From Acinetobacter sp. CS-2 (GTDB lineage: Bacteria; Pseudomonadota; Gammaproteobacteria; Pseudomonadales; Moraxellaceae): a DNA stretch of 64,000 nucleotides. This document shows, one piece after another, positions 1 to 8,424 of this stretch. Within the stretch, counting starts at the first letter, position 1. Each line of letters begins with the position of its first letter. The translations under genes were made by a program, and so were the position numbers. The stretch spans positions 1,054,001-1,118,000 of the forward strand of contig NZ_CP067019.1 of NCBI RefSeq assembly GCF_016599715.1, read 5' to 3'. The notes beneath the pieces are model-generated. The model had not been told where the DNA came from and did not search any database. It was given only the letters and a program-made list of their open reading frames with translations.

Positions 1-249
1 TGCATGCTGATCCTGCACGTCGGTGACGACCTGTACATCGTTCTGATCTGCTGCACTGGTGTGGTGATGGGCATGTGGATGGGATGTTGGAAAATTAAGT
101 GTTTTGTGAGTGCTATTAACTTGCAGATCTAATGCAACGGCAATAGTTTTACATACCGAAAAAACACTGTGCTTTTCTGGCAATAAAGGCTGCAGGAACA
201 CAGCGATCTGTAACAAGATTGCGGATAATCCCAACAATCTTCCCAACAT
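1..249 (-). CDS. DUF2946-like small His-rich protein, cut off by the window edge
   Basis: The ORF starts at ATG 249 and is still open at base 1, so only about 83 N-terminal residues are visible. They begin with a hydrophobic segment (LLQIAVFLQPLLPEK) typical of a signal or anchor helix, and continue into a His-rich stretch (HPHAHHHT). The protein at 1246-1704 shares this segment almost exactly, so the two are paralogues. I place them in the DUF2946-like group, small membrane or periplasmic proteins often linked to copper or other metals; that link is family knowledge and is not proven here. The C-terminal part lies outside the window. Confidence 0.6.
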   Translation of the reverse strand, partial: MLGRLLGLSAILLQIAVFLQPLLPEKHSVFSVCKTIAVALDLQVNSTHKTLNFPTSHPHAHHHTSAADQNDVQVVTDVQDQHA

Positions 250-518
250 TATGAGCACTTCACTACGCTTTTATGAATATTGCATGAATTATAATATAAC
301 AAAATATGAAATTTAGAACTGAAAAAAATAAGCTATTACATTAATTCTAATCTGTTATTAAACATAGTTTTATTTTTCTGCTAGATTTGAAGGCATCATC
401 TATTTTTAAGCATAAACTTAGAGTTCAATCCAATATTGATTTATAGTGATTTTAATCGTTATTTTTATTCTATATTCTTATAAATTATAGATAAGAATTG
501 TTTTGATAGAGGGAAATC

Positions 519-866
519 ATGTTTAACATTCTGATGTATGTCCCTTGGGGCAAGGTGCCTGAAACCCCGGCAAAGAAATTATGGGGGCAACGGGAAAATG
601 TACAAATTGTGGATGTTCGAACTGAGCAAGAATTTAAACACAGCCATATAGAAGGTGCCGTCAATTTGCCGATTACCCGGTTTACAGAATCTGCAATATG
701 CTCATTAGGTCTCAAAACAGATCAACCTGTAGTAACGATCTGTTTATCAGCACACCGGAGCATTCCTGCGACACGTAAACTGGCCAAGATGGGTTATTCA
801 GTCTCACAGTTAAAAGGTGGCATGAAATCCTGGTGGAAAAATGACTTGCCGTGTATCGAAAACTAA
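519..866 (+). CDS. Single-domain rhodanese-like protein
   Basis: This 115-residue protein is the length of a single rhodanese domain. It contains the VDVR(T)EQEF motif near residue 31, the HIEGAVNLP motif near residue 43, and an active-site loop CLSAHRS with the persulfide-forming Cys at about residue 75. A C-terminal KGGMKSW motif completes the fold. There is no signal peptide, so it is probably cytoplasmic. The family transfers sulfane sulfur; the substrate is unknown. The ATG follows a GAGGG ribosome-binding site. It lies between two DUF2946-like paralogues. Confidence 0.85.
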   Translation: MFNILMYVPWGKVPETPAKKLWGQRENVQIVDVRTEQEFKHSHIEGAVNLPITRFTESAICSLGLKTDQPVVTICLSAHRSIPATRKLAKMGYSVSQLKGGMKSWWKNDLPCIEN

Positions 867-1245
867 AGGCTAAATCTGCAGTAAGAGATGTTTTATTTAT
901 TTAAATAAAACAAGTTTGGCTGGTCCGAGAGGGCAAAATTTTTTAATCCTCAAACACATCTATTAGGAATGCATAACGCTTTTCCTGGCTAGAACAAAAA
1001 ATAGCGTCTCTTATTTAAAATTTCCTTTCACGCATTTCAATTCAGTAAAGTTTTTTGTGGACACTCTTTAGCCAATAAATAAACTTATTCGGCAGTTTAT
1101 ATAGAACTAGTTTATTTTTTTATTTTAAGTCTTTAATTTAATTCACCTTTTGTTTAATTTTTTTTGCTTTTCAAAACTGGCTATATGTTATATATTTATA
1201 AAGTGAAAAGTCGAGTAAATACGTAGGGATTTATTCTGAAATTTC
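867..1245. other. Intergenic stretch with a hairpin at 889-912
   Basis: There is no plausible coding sequence in this AT-rich gap. A perfect 10-bp inverted repeat (TGTTTTATTT / AAATAAAACA, 4-nt loop) lies 23 bases after the rhodanese stop and could end its transcript, although the stem is all A/T-rich and there is no separate U-tract. The last 60 bases carry TATATGTTATATATTTATAAAG, which could hold the promoter of the next gene, but no clear -35 box was recognised. Confidence 0.4.
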
Positions 1246-1704
1246 ATGTTTTTATTCAATTTATCCCTCTTAATTCGATTCCAGTCGAGAGAAAGTTTGC
1301 TGAAGCGAAGTGGATTTTTTATTGCATTTGCAGTCTTACTTCTGCAAATCGCAGTATATTTACAGCCTCTGCTGCCGGAAAAATTTCACATTGCTCCGGT
1401 CTGTATGTCGATTACCCACAATCTTCTTTCGTCTGCTGATCATCATGCCCACTCTGCTCATCATGAGCTGCTCAAGGATTTGATTCCTCAGCAATCCCAA
1501 GATCACAGTCAGCATAATCACCAGTGCCAATACTGCACTGTTTATGGTGATTTGGTACTGCCATTTAAACTGGGAATTGATGAAGTTCTGGACCGGATTC
1601 AGGTTCGACTAAATTTCTATCAGTCGTTCTTCCGGCATGTCTATTTCAGCTTGCAGAAGCTGTATTTGCTGCCACAGGGCAGAGCGCCACCTCTGACTTT
1701 TTAG
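1246..1704 (+). CDS. DUF2946-like His-rich small membrane or secreted protein
   Basis: This 152-residue protein has a hydrophobic helix (residues about 25-40, ending LLPEK), then a His-rich linker (HHAHSAHHE, HSQHNHQ) and a CQYC pair near residue 93. It resembles DUF2946 proteins, which are often found near copper or iron genes, and could bind metal; this is inference. The shared LLQIAVxLQPLLPEK segment makes it a paralogue of the gene at 1-249. The start is uncertain: no good ribosome-binding site precedes ATG 1246, and a TTG further in would give a protein beginning nearer the paralogue's start. Confidence 0.6.
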   Translation: MFLFNLSLLIRFQSRESLLKRSGFFIAFAVLLLQIAVYLQPLLPEKFHIAPVCMSITHNLLSSADHHAHSAHHELLKDLIPQQSQDHSQHNHQCQYCTVYGDLVLPFKLGIDEVLDRIQVRLNFYQSFFRHVYFSLQKLYLLPQGRAPPLTF

Positions 1705-1965
1705 GACACGATTGGTCACGTCAAACAGTTGTTTTTGTTTGCACTACACAACATCTTAAAGAGTTTTAATCATGAAAATTCAGTTTTCGCTGTTCGCTAA
1801 CAGCGTAATGGTTTCGTTCGCCCTCAAAAAAGTCTATAGCGTATCCGGTATACGGGTTTCATCTCTATACCAGAGGATCAATGTCCGGCAAGGGGTGTCA
1901 GTTTCACTGCATCAATCAGCGCCGTTGATGTCCTCCCTGTATTCAATTGATCAGTAGGAGGCAGC
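1705..1965 (+). other. Leader of the bd-oxidase operon (small ORF or structured RNA)
   Basis: This stretch separates the DUF2946-like gene from cydA. It contains a 61-codon ORF (1772-1957) whose stop overlaps the cydA ribosome-binding site (TAGGAGG). The peptide resembles nothing I know. The same DNA can fold: GAGGATCAA near 1875 can pair with TTGATGTCCTC near 1927, enclosing about 50 nt with further stem potential. Either a translated leader peptide or an RNA control element could regulate cydAB. I do not recognise a known riboswitch class. Confidence 0.3.
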
Positions 1966-3411
1966 ATGAATTTAGGGCTAACCGCTCTGGAACTGTCGCG
2001 TATCCAATTTGCATTTACCGTATCATTTCATATTATTTTTCCGGCAATTTCTATTGGTTTAGCCAGTTTTCTGGCTGTTCTTGAATGGCGTTGGCTTAAA
2101 ACCAATGATCCGGTATACCGGGACTTATTCAAGTTCTGGATCAAGGTTTTTGCCCTGTCCTTTGGTATGGGCGTAGTCTCCGGTGTGGTGATGAGCTATC
2201 AATTTGGCACCAACTGGAGTGAGTTTGCACGGATTTCCGGCAGTGTCACAGGACCATTACTCGCTTATGAGGTTTTAAGTGCGTTTTTCCTTGAAGCCGG
2301 TTTTCTGGGGATTATGCTATTTGGTTGGGGGCGAGTGGGACTGAAAACCCATTTTTTCGCAACATTGATGGTGGCTATAGGTACCTGTATTTCAATGTTC
2401 TGGATTCTGTCCTCGAATAGCTGGATGCAAACCCCTCAGGGCTTTACTGTAGAAAATGGCATTATTGTCCCGCAAGACTGGTTTGCCATTGTCTTTAATC
2501 CATCTTTCCCCTATCGATTAGCACATATGGCAATGGCCTCTTTTCTGGTTTCTGCTTTGCTCGTCGCTGCCACAGCCGCATTTCATTTATTAAAAGGCCG
2601 TCGTGATGCCTTGGTAAAAAAATCATTTTCCATGGCCATGTGGATGATTGTGGCATTGGCACCTCTACAAATGTTTGTGGGAGATATGCATGGCCTGAAT
2701 ACGCTTGAACATCAACCGGCCAAACTGGCAGCCATAGAAGGACACTGGGAAACCAATAAAGATCATGGCATGCCTTTATATCTATTTGGTATTCCCGATA
2801 TGCAGGCTGAAGAAACCAAGTATGCGATCGGTATTCCGAATCTGGGCAGTCTGATTATGACGCATAGCTTAAATGGTGAAGTCAAAGGCTTAAAGGAATT
2901 TGCCCCTGTAGACCGTCCAAACTCACTGGTCATATTCTGGAGTTTCCGGATTATGGTCGGACTGGGTGTACTGATGATGCTGATGGCCATCATCGGTTTA
3001 TGGTTAAGAAAAACCGGAAAATTTTATGAAACACCATGGTTCCATAAATTTTCTTTGTACATGGGTTCATCTGGATTTATCGCTTTACTCGCCGGTTGGT
3101 TTACCACTGAAGTCGGTCGTCAACCCTGGGTGGTTTATGGCATTTTACGGACCAAAGATACTCTTTCTCCCGTTTCAGCAGAGCAGGTGGGTTTAACCCT
3201 GATCATTTTTGTAATGGTCTACTTTATTGTGTTTGGTGTTGGCATTTTCTACATGCTGAAATTGATGCGTAAAGGTCCGGAGTTTATACATTCGGCACCC
3301 CATAGTGAGCAGGCGGTCATACAGGCATCAAAACGTCCTTTAAGTACAATTGATGAGGAGAGCGATCTGGATAAAGTAAGTCCTACACAATCTCAGGAGA
3401 ATCAAAAATGA
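1966..3411 (+). CDS. cydA: Cytochrome bd-type (cyanide-insensitive) quinol oxidase subunit I
   Basis: At 481 residues this is the haem-bearing inner-membrane subunit of a bd-family terminal oxidase, which reduces O2 to water with quinol electrons. The N-terminal FHIIFPA segment carries the conserved haem-ligand His at about residue 22. ALSFGMGVVSG and the AFFLEAGFLG helix follow, and the quinol-site region ends at GRQPWVVYGILRT. The protein lacks the long Q-loop insertion of E. coli CydA, so it fits the short CioA type. The start follows a strong AGGAGG. The stop overlaps cydB by 4 nt, showing translational coupling. Confidence 0.93.
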   Translation: MNLGLTALELSRIQFAFTVSFHIIFPAISIGLASFLAVLEWRWLKTNDPVYRDLFKFWIKVFALSFGMGVVSGVVMSYQFGTNWSEFARISGSVTGPLLAYEVLSAFFLEAGFLGIMLFGWGRVGLKTHFFATLMVAIGTCISMFWILSSNSWMQTPQGFTVENGIIVPQDWFAIVFNPSFPYRLAHMAMASFLVSALLVAATAAFHLLKGRRDALVKKSFSMAMWMIVALAPLQMFVGDMHGLNTLEHQPAKLAAIEGHWETNKDHGMPLYLFGIPDMQAEETKYAIGIPNLGSLIMTHSLNGEVKGLKEFAPVDRPNSLVIFWSFRIMVGLGVLMMLMAIIGLWLRKTGKFYETPWFHKFSLYMGSSGFIALLAGWFTTEVGRQPWVVYGILRTKDTLSPVSAEQVGLTLIIFVMVYFIVFGVGIFYMLKLMRKGPEFIHSAPHSEQAVIQASKRPLSTIDEESDLDKVSPTQSQENQK

Positions 3412-4412
3412 TCGATTTATCATTAATTTGGATTCTAATTATTGGATTAGGAGTGCTGATCTATGTCGTGCTGGATGGCTTTGACCTCGGTATCGGTATC
3501 CTATTTCCTTTTATTTCCGATCGCCAGGAACGTGATGTTATGATGAATACCGTCGCGCCTGTCTGGGATGGTAATGAAACCTGGATGGTACTGGGTGGTG
3601 CAGGATTATTTGCTGCATTTCCCTTGGTGTATTCCACTGTGTTATCGGCTCTGTATATACCCATTATTCTGATGCTGATCGCGCTGATTTTCCGGGGAGT
3701 TGCCTTCGAATTCCGGTTTAAGGCCAATAAAACCAAATATCTTTGGGATCAAGCTTTTATTTGGGGATCGATCCTCAGTTCTTTTTTTCAGGGCGTGATT
3801 TTGGGAGCCTACATTCAGGGCATTAAAACCACGAATGGCATTTATACTGGCGGTGGTCTGGACTGGTTAACACCTTTTTCCCTGTTTACCGGTCTAAGTG
3901 TGGTCGTACTGTATGCAACGCTGGGATGTGGCTGGTTGATCTTTAAAACCGAAAAAATGCTGCAGAATCGCATGTTTGAACTGATGCCAAAACTGCTCAT
4001 CGCATTATTGCTGATTTTTGCCTGTGTCAGTATTTATACGCCTTTGCTTCATCATGAAATTGCAGTGCGCTGGTTCAGTCAACCACAACTCTTTTATTTT
4101 AGCCCGGTTCCCGTACTGGTTCTGCTGTTTACTTTCCTGGCAATCAAAGCCTGTAAGCAGCGCAAAGAGTTCCTGCCATTCATTTATACTTTGGCTTTGG
4201 TAATTCTCGCTTATAGCGGTTTTCTGATTAGTTTATGGCCTTATGTCATTCCACCATCCATTACTATCTGGGAGGCTGCAGCACCTGCCAGTAGTCAATT
4301 ATTTGCCCTTATTGGCGCACTTATCTTAATTCCGATCATTCTTATTTATACCGGATTATCGTATTGGGTTTTCAGGGATAAAGTGCGTGTGGGTGATGAA
4401 GGTTATCATTAA
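3408..4412 (+). CDS. cydB: Cytochrome bd-type quinol oxidase subunit II
   Basis: This 334-residue, multi-helix inner-membrane protein is the partner of CydA. The N-terminus has the family pattern YVVLDGFDLGIGILFPF, followed by PVWDGNETWMVLGGAGLFAAFP, which packs against subunit I. It overlaps cydA by 4 nt and is followed after 9 nt by the DUF2474 micropeptide, giving the usual CioA-CioB-DUF2474 order. It has no catalytic haem of its own and stabilises the complex. Confidence 0.93.
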   Translation: MIDLSLIWILIIGLGVLIYVVLDGFDLGIGILFPFISDRQERDVMMNTVAPVWDGNETWMVLGGAGLFAAFPLVYSTVLSALYIPIILMLIALIFRGVAFEFRFKANKTKYLWDQAFIWGSILSSFFQGVILGAYIQGIKTTNGIYTGGGLDWLTPFSLFTGLSVVVLYATLGCGWLIFKTEKMLQNRMFELMPKLLIALLLIFACVSIYTPLLHHEIAVRWFSQPQLFYFSPVPVLVLLFTFLAIKACKQRKEFLPFIYTLALVILAYSGFLISLWPYVIPPSITIWEAAAPASSQLFALIGALILIPIILIYTGLSYWVFRDKVRVGDEGYH

Positions 4413-4421
4413 GGAGGCTAA

Positions 4422-4529
4422 ATGAAAATTTCTGAATTGAAATGGTTTATTGGCTTATGGCTGGCTGGTTTTTTAAGCTTGGCCTTGGTTGCAGGGCTAT
4501 TTAGATTGCTGTTGAAATTGGCGTATTAA
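4422..4529 (+). CDS. DUF2474-type small subunit of the bd oxidase
   Basis: This 35-residue single-helix protein (starting MKISELKWFIGLWLAG) is preceded by a perfect AAGGAGG and lies 9 nt behind cydB. Its length, its one transmembrane segment and the ending LFRLLLKLAY match DUF2474 proteins, which follow cioAB operons and are thought to be a third subunit comparable in place to CydX. The function is inferred from position and family. Confidence 0.8.
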   Translation: MKISELKWFIGLWLAGFLSLALVAGLFRLLLKLAY

Positions 4530-4540
4530 GTTTTAAACAC

Positions 4541-4566
4541 AGATCAGTGGGAGTTCTCACTGGTCT
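4541..4566 (+). terminator. Hairpin after the cydAB operon
   Basis: AGATCAGTG pairs with CACTGGTCT (9 bp including one G-T) around an 8-nt loop. No U-tract follows, so it may act as a 3' stabiliser or a weak terminator. Confidence 0.45.
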
Positions 4567-4656
4567 GCTGAATCAAGATACGGTATGTTAATCATGAAGC
4601 TGTTCATGGAATTGAACCAATTGAATCAGACAATTCATATCAATCAGGAGTCGATA

Positions 4657-4974
4657 ATGAAAAAATATCTTTTTTGTGTAGGCATTGAATTTAAAAAAGC
4701 ATCAGATCCATCGGAATCTTATGCGTATGTGACAGCTTATTTAGGCGCAAAAAACATCGATGAAGCAATTCAACGGGTGAAAAAACAGCTGGAGCAAGAA
4801 GGAAATGAAATCCTGTTTGTCCGTGGTTGTTGGGTCGTCGATTCAGACTGTGATGATGGTTTCTGTCCAACAGATGAGAGTAAAGTACTTGCAAAAAATG
4901 ACTTGCTCTTTAATGACCAGATCTTGTTTGGAAAGTTACAGGAATGGTCTATCGATAATAACTACGAATACTAA
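4657..4974 (+). CDS. Hypothetical protein, 105 aa
   Basis: I start this at ATG 4657 because a CAGGAG ribosome-binding site sits 7 nt upstream; an in-frame ATG at 4585 lacks one. The cytoplasmic protein starts MKKYLFCVGIEFKKASD and has an acidic middle (VVDSDCDDGFCPTDES) with two nearby Cys. It looks like a small alpha/beta protein. I do not recognise the family. A hairpin (4983-4994 with 5009-5022) follows the stop and may end the transcript. Confidence 0.6.
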   Translation: MKKYLFCVGIEFKKASDPSESYAYVTAYLGAKNIDEAIQRVKKQLEQEGNEILFVRGCWVVDSDCDDGFCPTDESKVLAKNDLLFNDQILFGKLQEWSIDNNYEY

Positions 4975-5368
4975 TTTCGTGAGCGATGCATCAGTTGGTT
5001 TTTTCTTTCTGATGTATCGTGCTTTATCCCAGTCCATGTATGGTCAGTGATGAACAGGAATTATACTCGGTAACAGACAGAACATCATCTAAGTCAAATA
5101 GCTGTGGATAATGCTGATTACATCCTAGTAGTGAAAAGTATTTACAAAGAGTTTGAAGAATACTAAAAAGAATAACAAGAAAAGCAATCCTTGTTCGCTA
5201 GAACTCATCAGAGTCTTAGCATAAAAGCTATTCTAATCTTATCGGAATTACGCTGAAAATCGTAAATTGCAGTTGAGATGTAAATTTCAAACTGTTTTTG
5301 TCATGTAGAAGTTTCTATATTCACAGACCTCATAAAATATGAAGGGGTATATTTTTTCCTTCCAGCAG
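4975..5368. other. Non-coding stretch with a large hairpin
   Basis: No credible gene is seen. GCGATGCATCAG (4983-4994) pairs with CTGATGTATCGTGC (5009-5022), with a T-rich loop, and may terminate the preceding gene. The rest is AT-rich with no recognised signal. Confidence 0.4.
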
Positions 5369-5512
5369 TTAAATTGCTTTTGCATCTTTTTTATGCAGCC
5401 ATAACAGAGATAAGGCCGAGAGAATAATCCAAGGTAGGAGAGCAATATTCATGATTTGCCATCTCCAAATATCCAATAAAGCTCCAGCACTGAAAGAACA
5501 GGCTAACCCGAC
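5369..5512 (-). pseudogene. 3' remnant of an MFS-type transporter gene
   Basis: Read leftwards, the frame ending at the stop 5371-5369 encodes about 47 residues, GLACSFSAGALLDIW...NIALLPWIILSALSLLWLHKK. This looks like the last membrane helix and cytoplasmic tail of a major-facilitator transporter. The rest of the gene is missing. The frame runs directly into a truncated LysR gene on the other strand, so the 5' end was lost by deletion. The exact junction lies between about 5505 and 5518. Confidence 0.55.
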
Positions 5513-6004
5513 AATGGGAGTGGAAGTTGGTCTGGACTTGTCGCTGAAAAATTAATGGGAGAAGAAACGTTTCCCGTCTGTTCACCCACCTTTTATCAAG
5601 CACATTTAGAACAATTAAAGTCTCCTGAAGGATTGTTAAATTTACCTCTAATTCATGATCTCTCAATGGATCATCACTCTGGTTTCACGACTTGGGATAC
5701 ATGGCTGCATTTTCATCAAATAACTAATGAAGATAATCCACGGGGTCTCAAAATCAATAATTCAGCTGCGGTATTACAGGCTGCAATTAATGGTCAAGGA
5801 GTAGCACTCGCGAGAAGTGTCATGGTCTATGATGATTTAAGAGCAGGGCGTCTGGTCCGCCTGTATCCAGAAATAAACTGTCCTTCCTCTTTGGCTTATT
5901 ATGTTGTTTACAGAGAAGAATGCCGGACTTTACCCAAGCTGAATGCATTTAAAGACTGGCTGATACAGCAGGCTCAACAGGCTGATATTTTGGAGTTAAT
6001 TTGA
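5513..6004 (+). pseudogene. 3' remnant of a LysR-type regulator (GcvA-like)
   Basis: The open frame gives GSGSWSGLVAEKLMGEETFPVCSP and continues to a stop at 6004. This matches the second half of the LysR substrate-binding domain, including the GVALARSVMVYDDL segment. The N-terminal helix-turn-helix and the first half of the effector domain are absent. The frame is closed by TAA at 5504-5506, which belongs to the transporter remnant. ATG 5555 could start a 149-residue product, but it would lack DNA binding. Confidence 0.7.
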
Positions 6005-6140
6005 TGATGCGCTGATGAATAAGTCCCGCCGGGTCCCCCATTTTAAAAAACGTGTCGATGATATTGCAGAGCCGACTGTCATTGATGCGGTTCAGCTATA
6101 GCTTCCTAATTCATCCTAAAATAGAATAGGTGGAAAAGCG

Positions 6141-6173
6141 GCGACTGATTTAACTGTAGTCGCTTTATTTTTT
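6141..6173 (+). terminator. Rho-independent terminator
   Basis: GCGACT pairs with AGTCGC around an 11-nt loop and is followed by TTTATTTTTT. It lies 140 nt after the LysR remnant. The minus-strand methyltransferase ends just beyond it. Confidence 0.6.
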
Positions 6174-6229
6174 AATAGTTTCGATTTTAGCTAAACGCCT
6201 TTTAAAGTTTTTCAATATTGCAGCCGCTT

Positions 6230-7201
6230 TTAATCCATCAATTCCACCTTCACCAAAACCAAAGCAATCCTTTCAATCTGCTGATAAGCAGGCTGATCCA
6301 GTTCTTCACCAAAAACATCGGGATCAATTTCTTCATAACACCAATGGATACTCGGTTGAGACAGCATTAATTTTTCAAGCTGTTGTAAAAAAGGATTACC
6401 GTTTGGACGAATAGCTACACCCGTATATAAAAATAAACATCCTTGAGGATTAAGCCGCTGAATGCCTTCTTTTACAATATTGAAGGCGAGTTCATTACCA
6501 TCGAGTTGATTTCCACCATGCCGATATTGACGCTGATCTGCATCCATTAAATAAGGTGGATTGGCAAAAATAAGATCGAACTGTCCTGCAAGATGAGTAA
6601 ATAAATTGCTGTAAACCGGAGTGATATTATTTAAACCTGCAAAGCTGGCATTGATTTGACTATACAACAATGCTTTCGGATTAAGATCCGACACGGTTAT
6701 TTCATTAAAGTCTGGATAATCTTTGGCCAGACTAATAGCAGCAGCCGAACTGCCACAGCACAATTCCACAGCACGTTTAAATGAATGGGGCCGAGCTGCT
6801 AAATATTGTTTAAGATGGTATGCAAAGCGGTAAGTATCGGGACCAAAAAATACCGAATCGTGTTGAAGGGTTGGGAAACTTGAATGAATAAATAATTCAC
6901 GATCAAGCGAAGCGACACGTACATCACTCAGCCATTGATGATCCTGAAAATGGATGAGCCGATTTTCTTTTAGAATTTCAAAAAGTGCCGGATCAAGATC
7001 GGTTTCGGCAAATGCCAAATTCCAGCCAAATATATCTCGAAGCGTAATTACGGTGTTCTTTTCTTGTCTTTTTCGGCTCAGAATACGTTGATGGGAAAGC
7101 GGGGTAATGGCGGTAAATTGATAGTCTCGTTGTTTTAAGAAATCTAATAAAAAAAGCAAAGCCTGTTGTTGAGTGGTATCGATATTCAAAATTTGGTTCA
7201 T
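6230..7201 (-). CDS. Small-domain (MTS) SAM-dependent methyltransferase
   Basis: This 323-residue protein has an N-terminal family-specific region and a C-terminal Rossmann methyltransferase domain. The SAM-binding motif is AVELCCGSSAAAISLA near residue 145. An acidic loop (TVSDLNPKALLYSQ) and the catalytic NPPYLM motif near residue 215 follow. NPPY is typical of enzymes that methylate an amide or amino nitrogen on protein, rRNA or DNA. Relatives are annotated as class I methyltransferases, and the substrate cannot be told from sequence. It appears to be monocistronic. Confidence 0.8.
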   Translation of the reverse strand: MNQILNIDTTQQQALLFLLDFLKQRDYQFTAITPLSHQRILSRKRQEKNTVITLRDIFGWNLAFAETDLDPALFEILKENRLIHFQDHQWLSDVRVASLDRELFIHSSFPTLQHDSVFFGPDTYRFAYHLKQYLAARPHSFKRAVELCCGSSAAAISLAKDYPDFNEITVSDLNPKALLYSQINASFAGLNNITPVYSNLFTHLAGQFDLIFANPPYLMDADQRQYRHGGNQLDGNELAFNIVKEGIQRLNPQGCLFLYTGVAIRPNGNPFLQQLEKLMLSQPSIHWCYEEIDPDVFGEELDQPAYQQIERIALVLVKVELMD

Positions 7202-7543
7202 ATGGATGTTCTCTTCTGATTATTTATTAAAAACCAATTCCGAGGTTTTGGAGCTTATTTAAGTTTTTGAAACGAGGTGTGACCAGACGAGTCCTGACTG
7301 CTTAAAGGGTTTTTTATCGTGTAATTGCATAGAAAAGATAGGCTTGATTTTCGCCTAAAAAGCAGTTGATTTGGGTAAAAAAGTGCTGCTGATTGGTTAG
7401 ATTTGTATTTTTGTATAGATCGATAAGACAGGCTATAAACAACAATTAAATTTGAATAAATTATTCATTTTATTATTTTATTTAAATAGTTTGAGATGAC
7501 TACCTGACAGTAATCATCTCGAACTTGGAGGTATTAAATAGTT
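7202..7543. other. Intergenic stretch with a hairpin at 7493-7520
   Basis: No gene is supported here. GAGATGA (7493-7499) pairs with TCATCTC (7514-7520). On the minus strand it follows the pirin stop and is followed by an A/T-rich run, so it may end the pirin transcript. The remainder probably holds the promoter of the methyltransferase. Confidence 0.4.
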
Positions 7544-8242
7544 TTAACCTTTCAGTTCAGGCAAATCAAACCAGATAACTTGAGTATCTTGCAAAGCTTC
7601 AATCTGACTTGCCTCTAAAAAGCCAATGGCGCCGCCAGCTTCTACTGTATGCTCTGCAATCTTGATTGAACCGGAAATGACATGCACATAATTAATATAT
7701 TGGGTCGCTTCAATGTTTAGGCGTTGACCCTGGTTAATCACTGCAGTTTTAACTTCGGCTTGCTGACGAATATGCATCGGTGCATTTTCGTTGGGACCAA
7801 CAATCAAATGCCATTGATTCGGCTGTTCACGTGGGTCACATTTGATTTGTTGATAACTTGGTTCTGCATTGCGTTCATTTGGGATAATCCAGATCTGCAA
7901 TAAATGAACCGGCTCATCACCCTGGTTAATTTCACTGTGCTGAACACCTGTGCCGGCACTCATCAGCTGCCATTCACCGGCAGAAATTCCACCTTCATTA
8001 CCCATGCTGTCTTTATGAGAAATCGTTCCCTTAAGCACACAGGTCAAGATTTCCATATTGTCATGGGGATGGGTGCCAAAACCATTATGCGCTGCGATCA
8101 AGTCATCATTAATTACACGCAAGGCGCTGATATCCATGAGTTTTGGATTATACCAGCTACCAAAGGAGAAGCTGTGTTTAGACTCAAGCCAGCCCATTTT
8201 TACATGACCGCGGTTGTCACTGGGGTGTAAAAAAGCATTCAT
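7544..8242 (-). CDS. Pirin family protein
   Basis: At 232 residues, with two cupin halves, this matches bacterial pirins of the YhhW/quercetinase type. The N-terminal half has the metal-site pattern GFGTHPHDNMEILT, followed by the conserved GTGVQHSEIN and ESKHSFSFGSWYNP. Pirins are cytoplasmic Fe-binding cupins; some cleave quercetin with O2 and others act in regulation. The role here is not known. The gene stands alone, with start ATG 8242. Confidence 0.85.
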   Translation of the reverse strand: MNAFLHPSDNRGHVKMGWLESKHSFSFGSWYNPKLMDISALRVINDDLIAAHNGFGTHPHDNMEILTCVLKGTISHKDSMGNEGGISAGEWQLMSAGTGVQHSEINQGDEPVHLLQIWIIPNERNAEPSYQQIKCDPREQPNQWHLIVGPNENAPMHIRQQAEVKTAVINQGQRLNIEATQYINYVHVISGSIKIAEHTVEAGGAIGFLEASQIEALQDTQVIWFDLPELKG

Positions 8243-8375
8243 ATTAATGCTCCTATCATTATTTTAAACATGAGCTTATTTTAATGGTTTGAAAATGACA
8301 TAGAAATCATAAAACGGCAACAAGTCATCCTGTTTTTGAAACGATGATGTTTATATTGTTGAGGCAGCAGTTTAT

Positions 8376-8405
8376 AAAAAAGCCTGCAACAGATGCAGGC
8401 TTTTC
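8376..8405. terminator. Bidirectional rho-independent terminator
   Basis: AAAAAAGCCTGC pairs with GCAGGCTTTT around an ACAGAT loop. The flanking A and T runs let it work on both strands. It lies just beyond the L,D-transpeptidase stop. Confidence 0.75.
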
Positions 8406-8424
8406 TTCATACAGGGTGCAGGGA

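Noticed and set aside
110..316. 68-codon plus-strand ORF
   Set aside because: It lies antisense to the DUF2946-like gene (1-249), which has a clear paralogue. No ribosome-binding site is seen.
5391..5666. 91-codon minus-strand ORF
   Set aside because: It is a different frame from the MFS remnant and runs antisense into the LysR remnant.
6015..6101. 28-codon ORF behind the LysR remnant
   Set aside because: The sequence (MNKSRRVPHFKKRVDDIAEP...) could be a remnant of a gene end, but it has no ribosome-binding site and no recognisable family.
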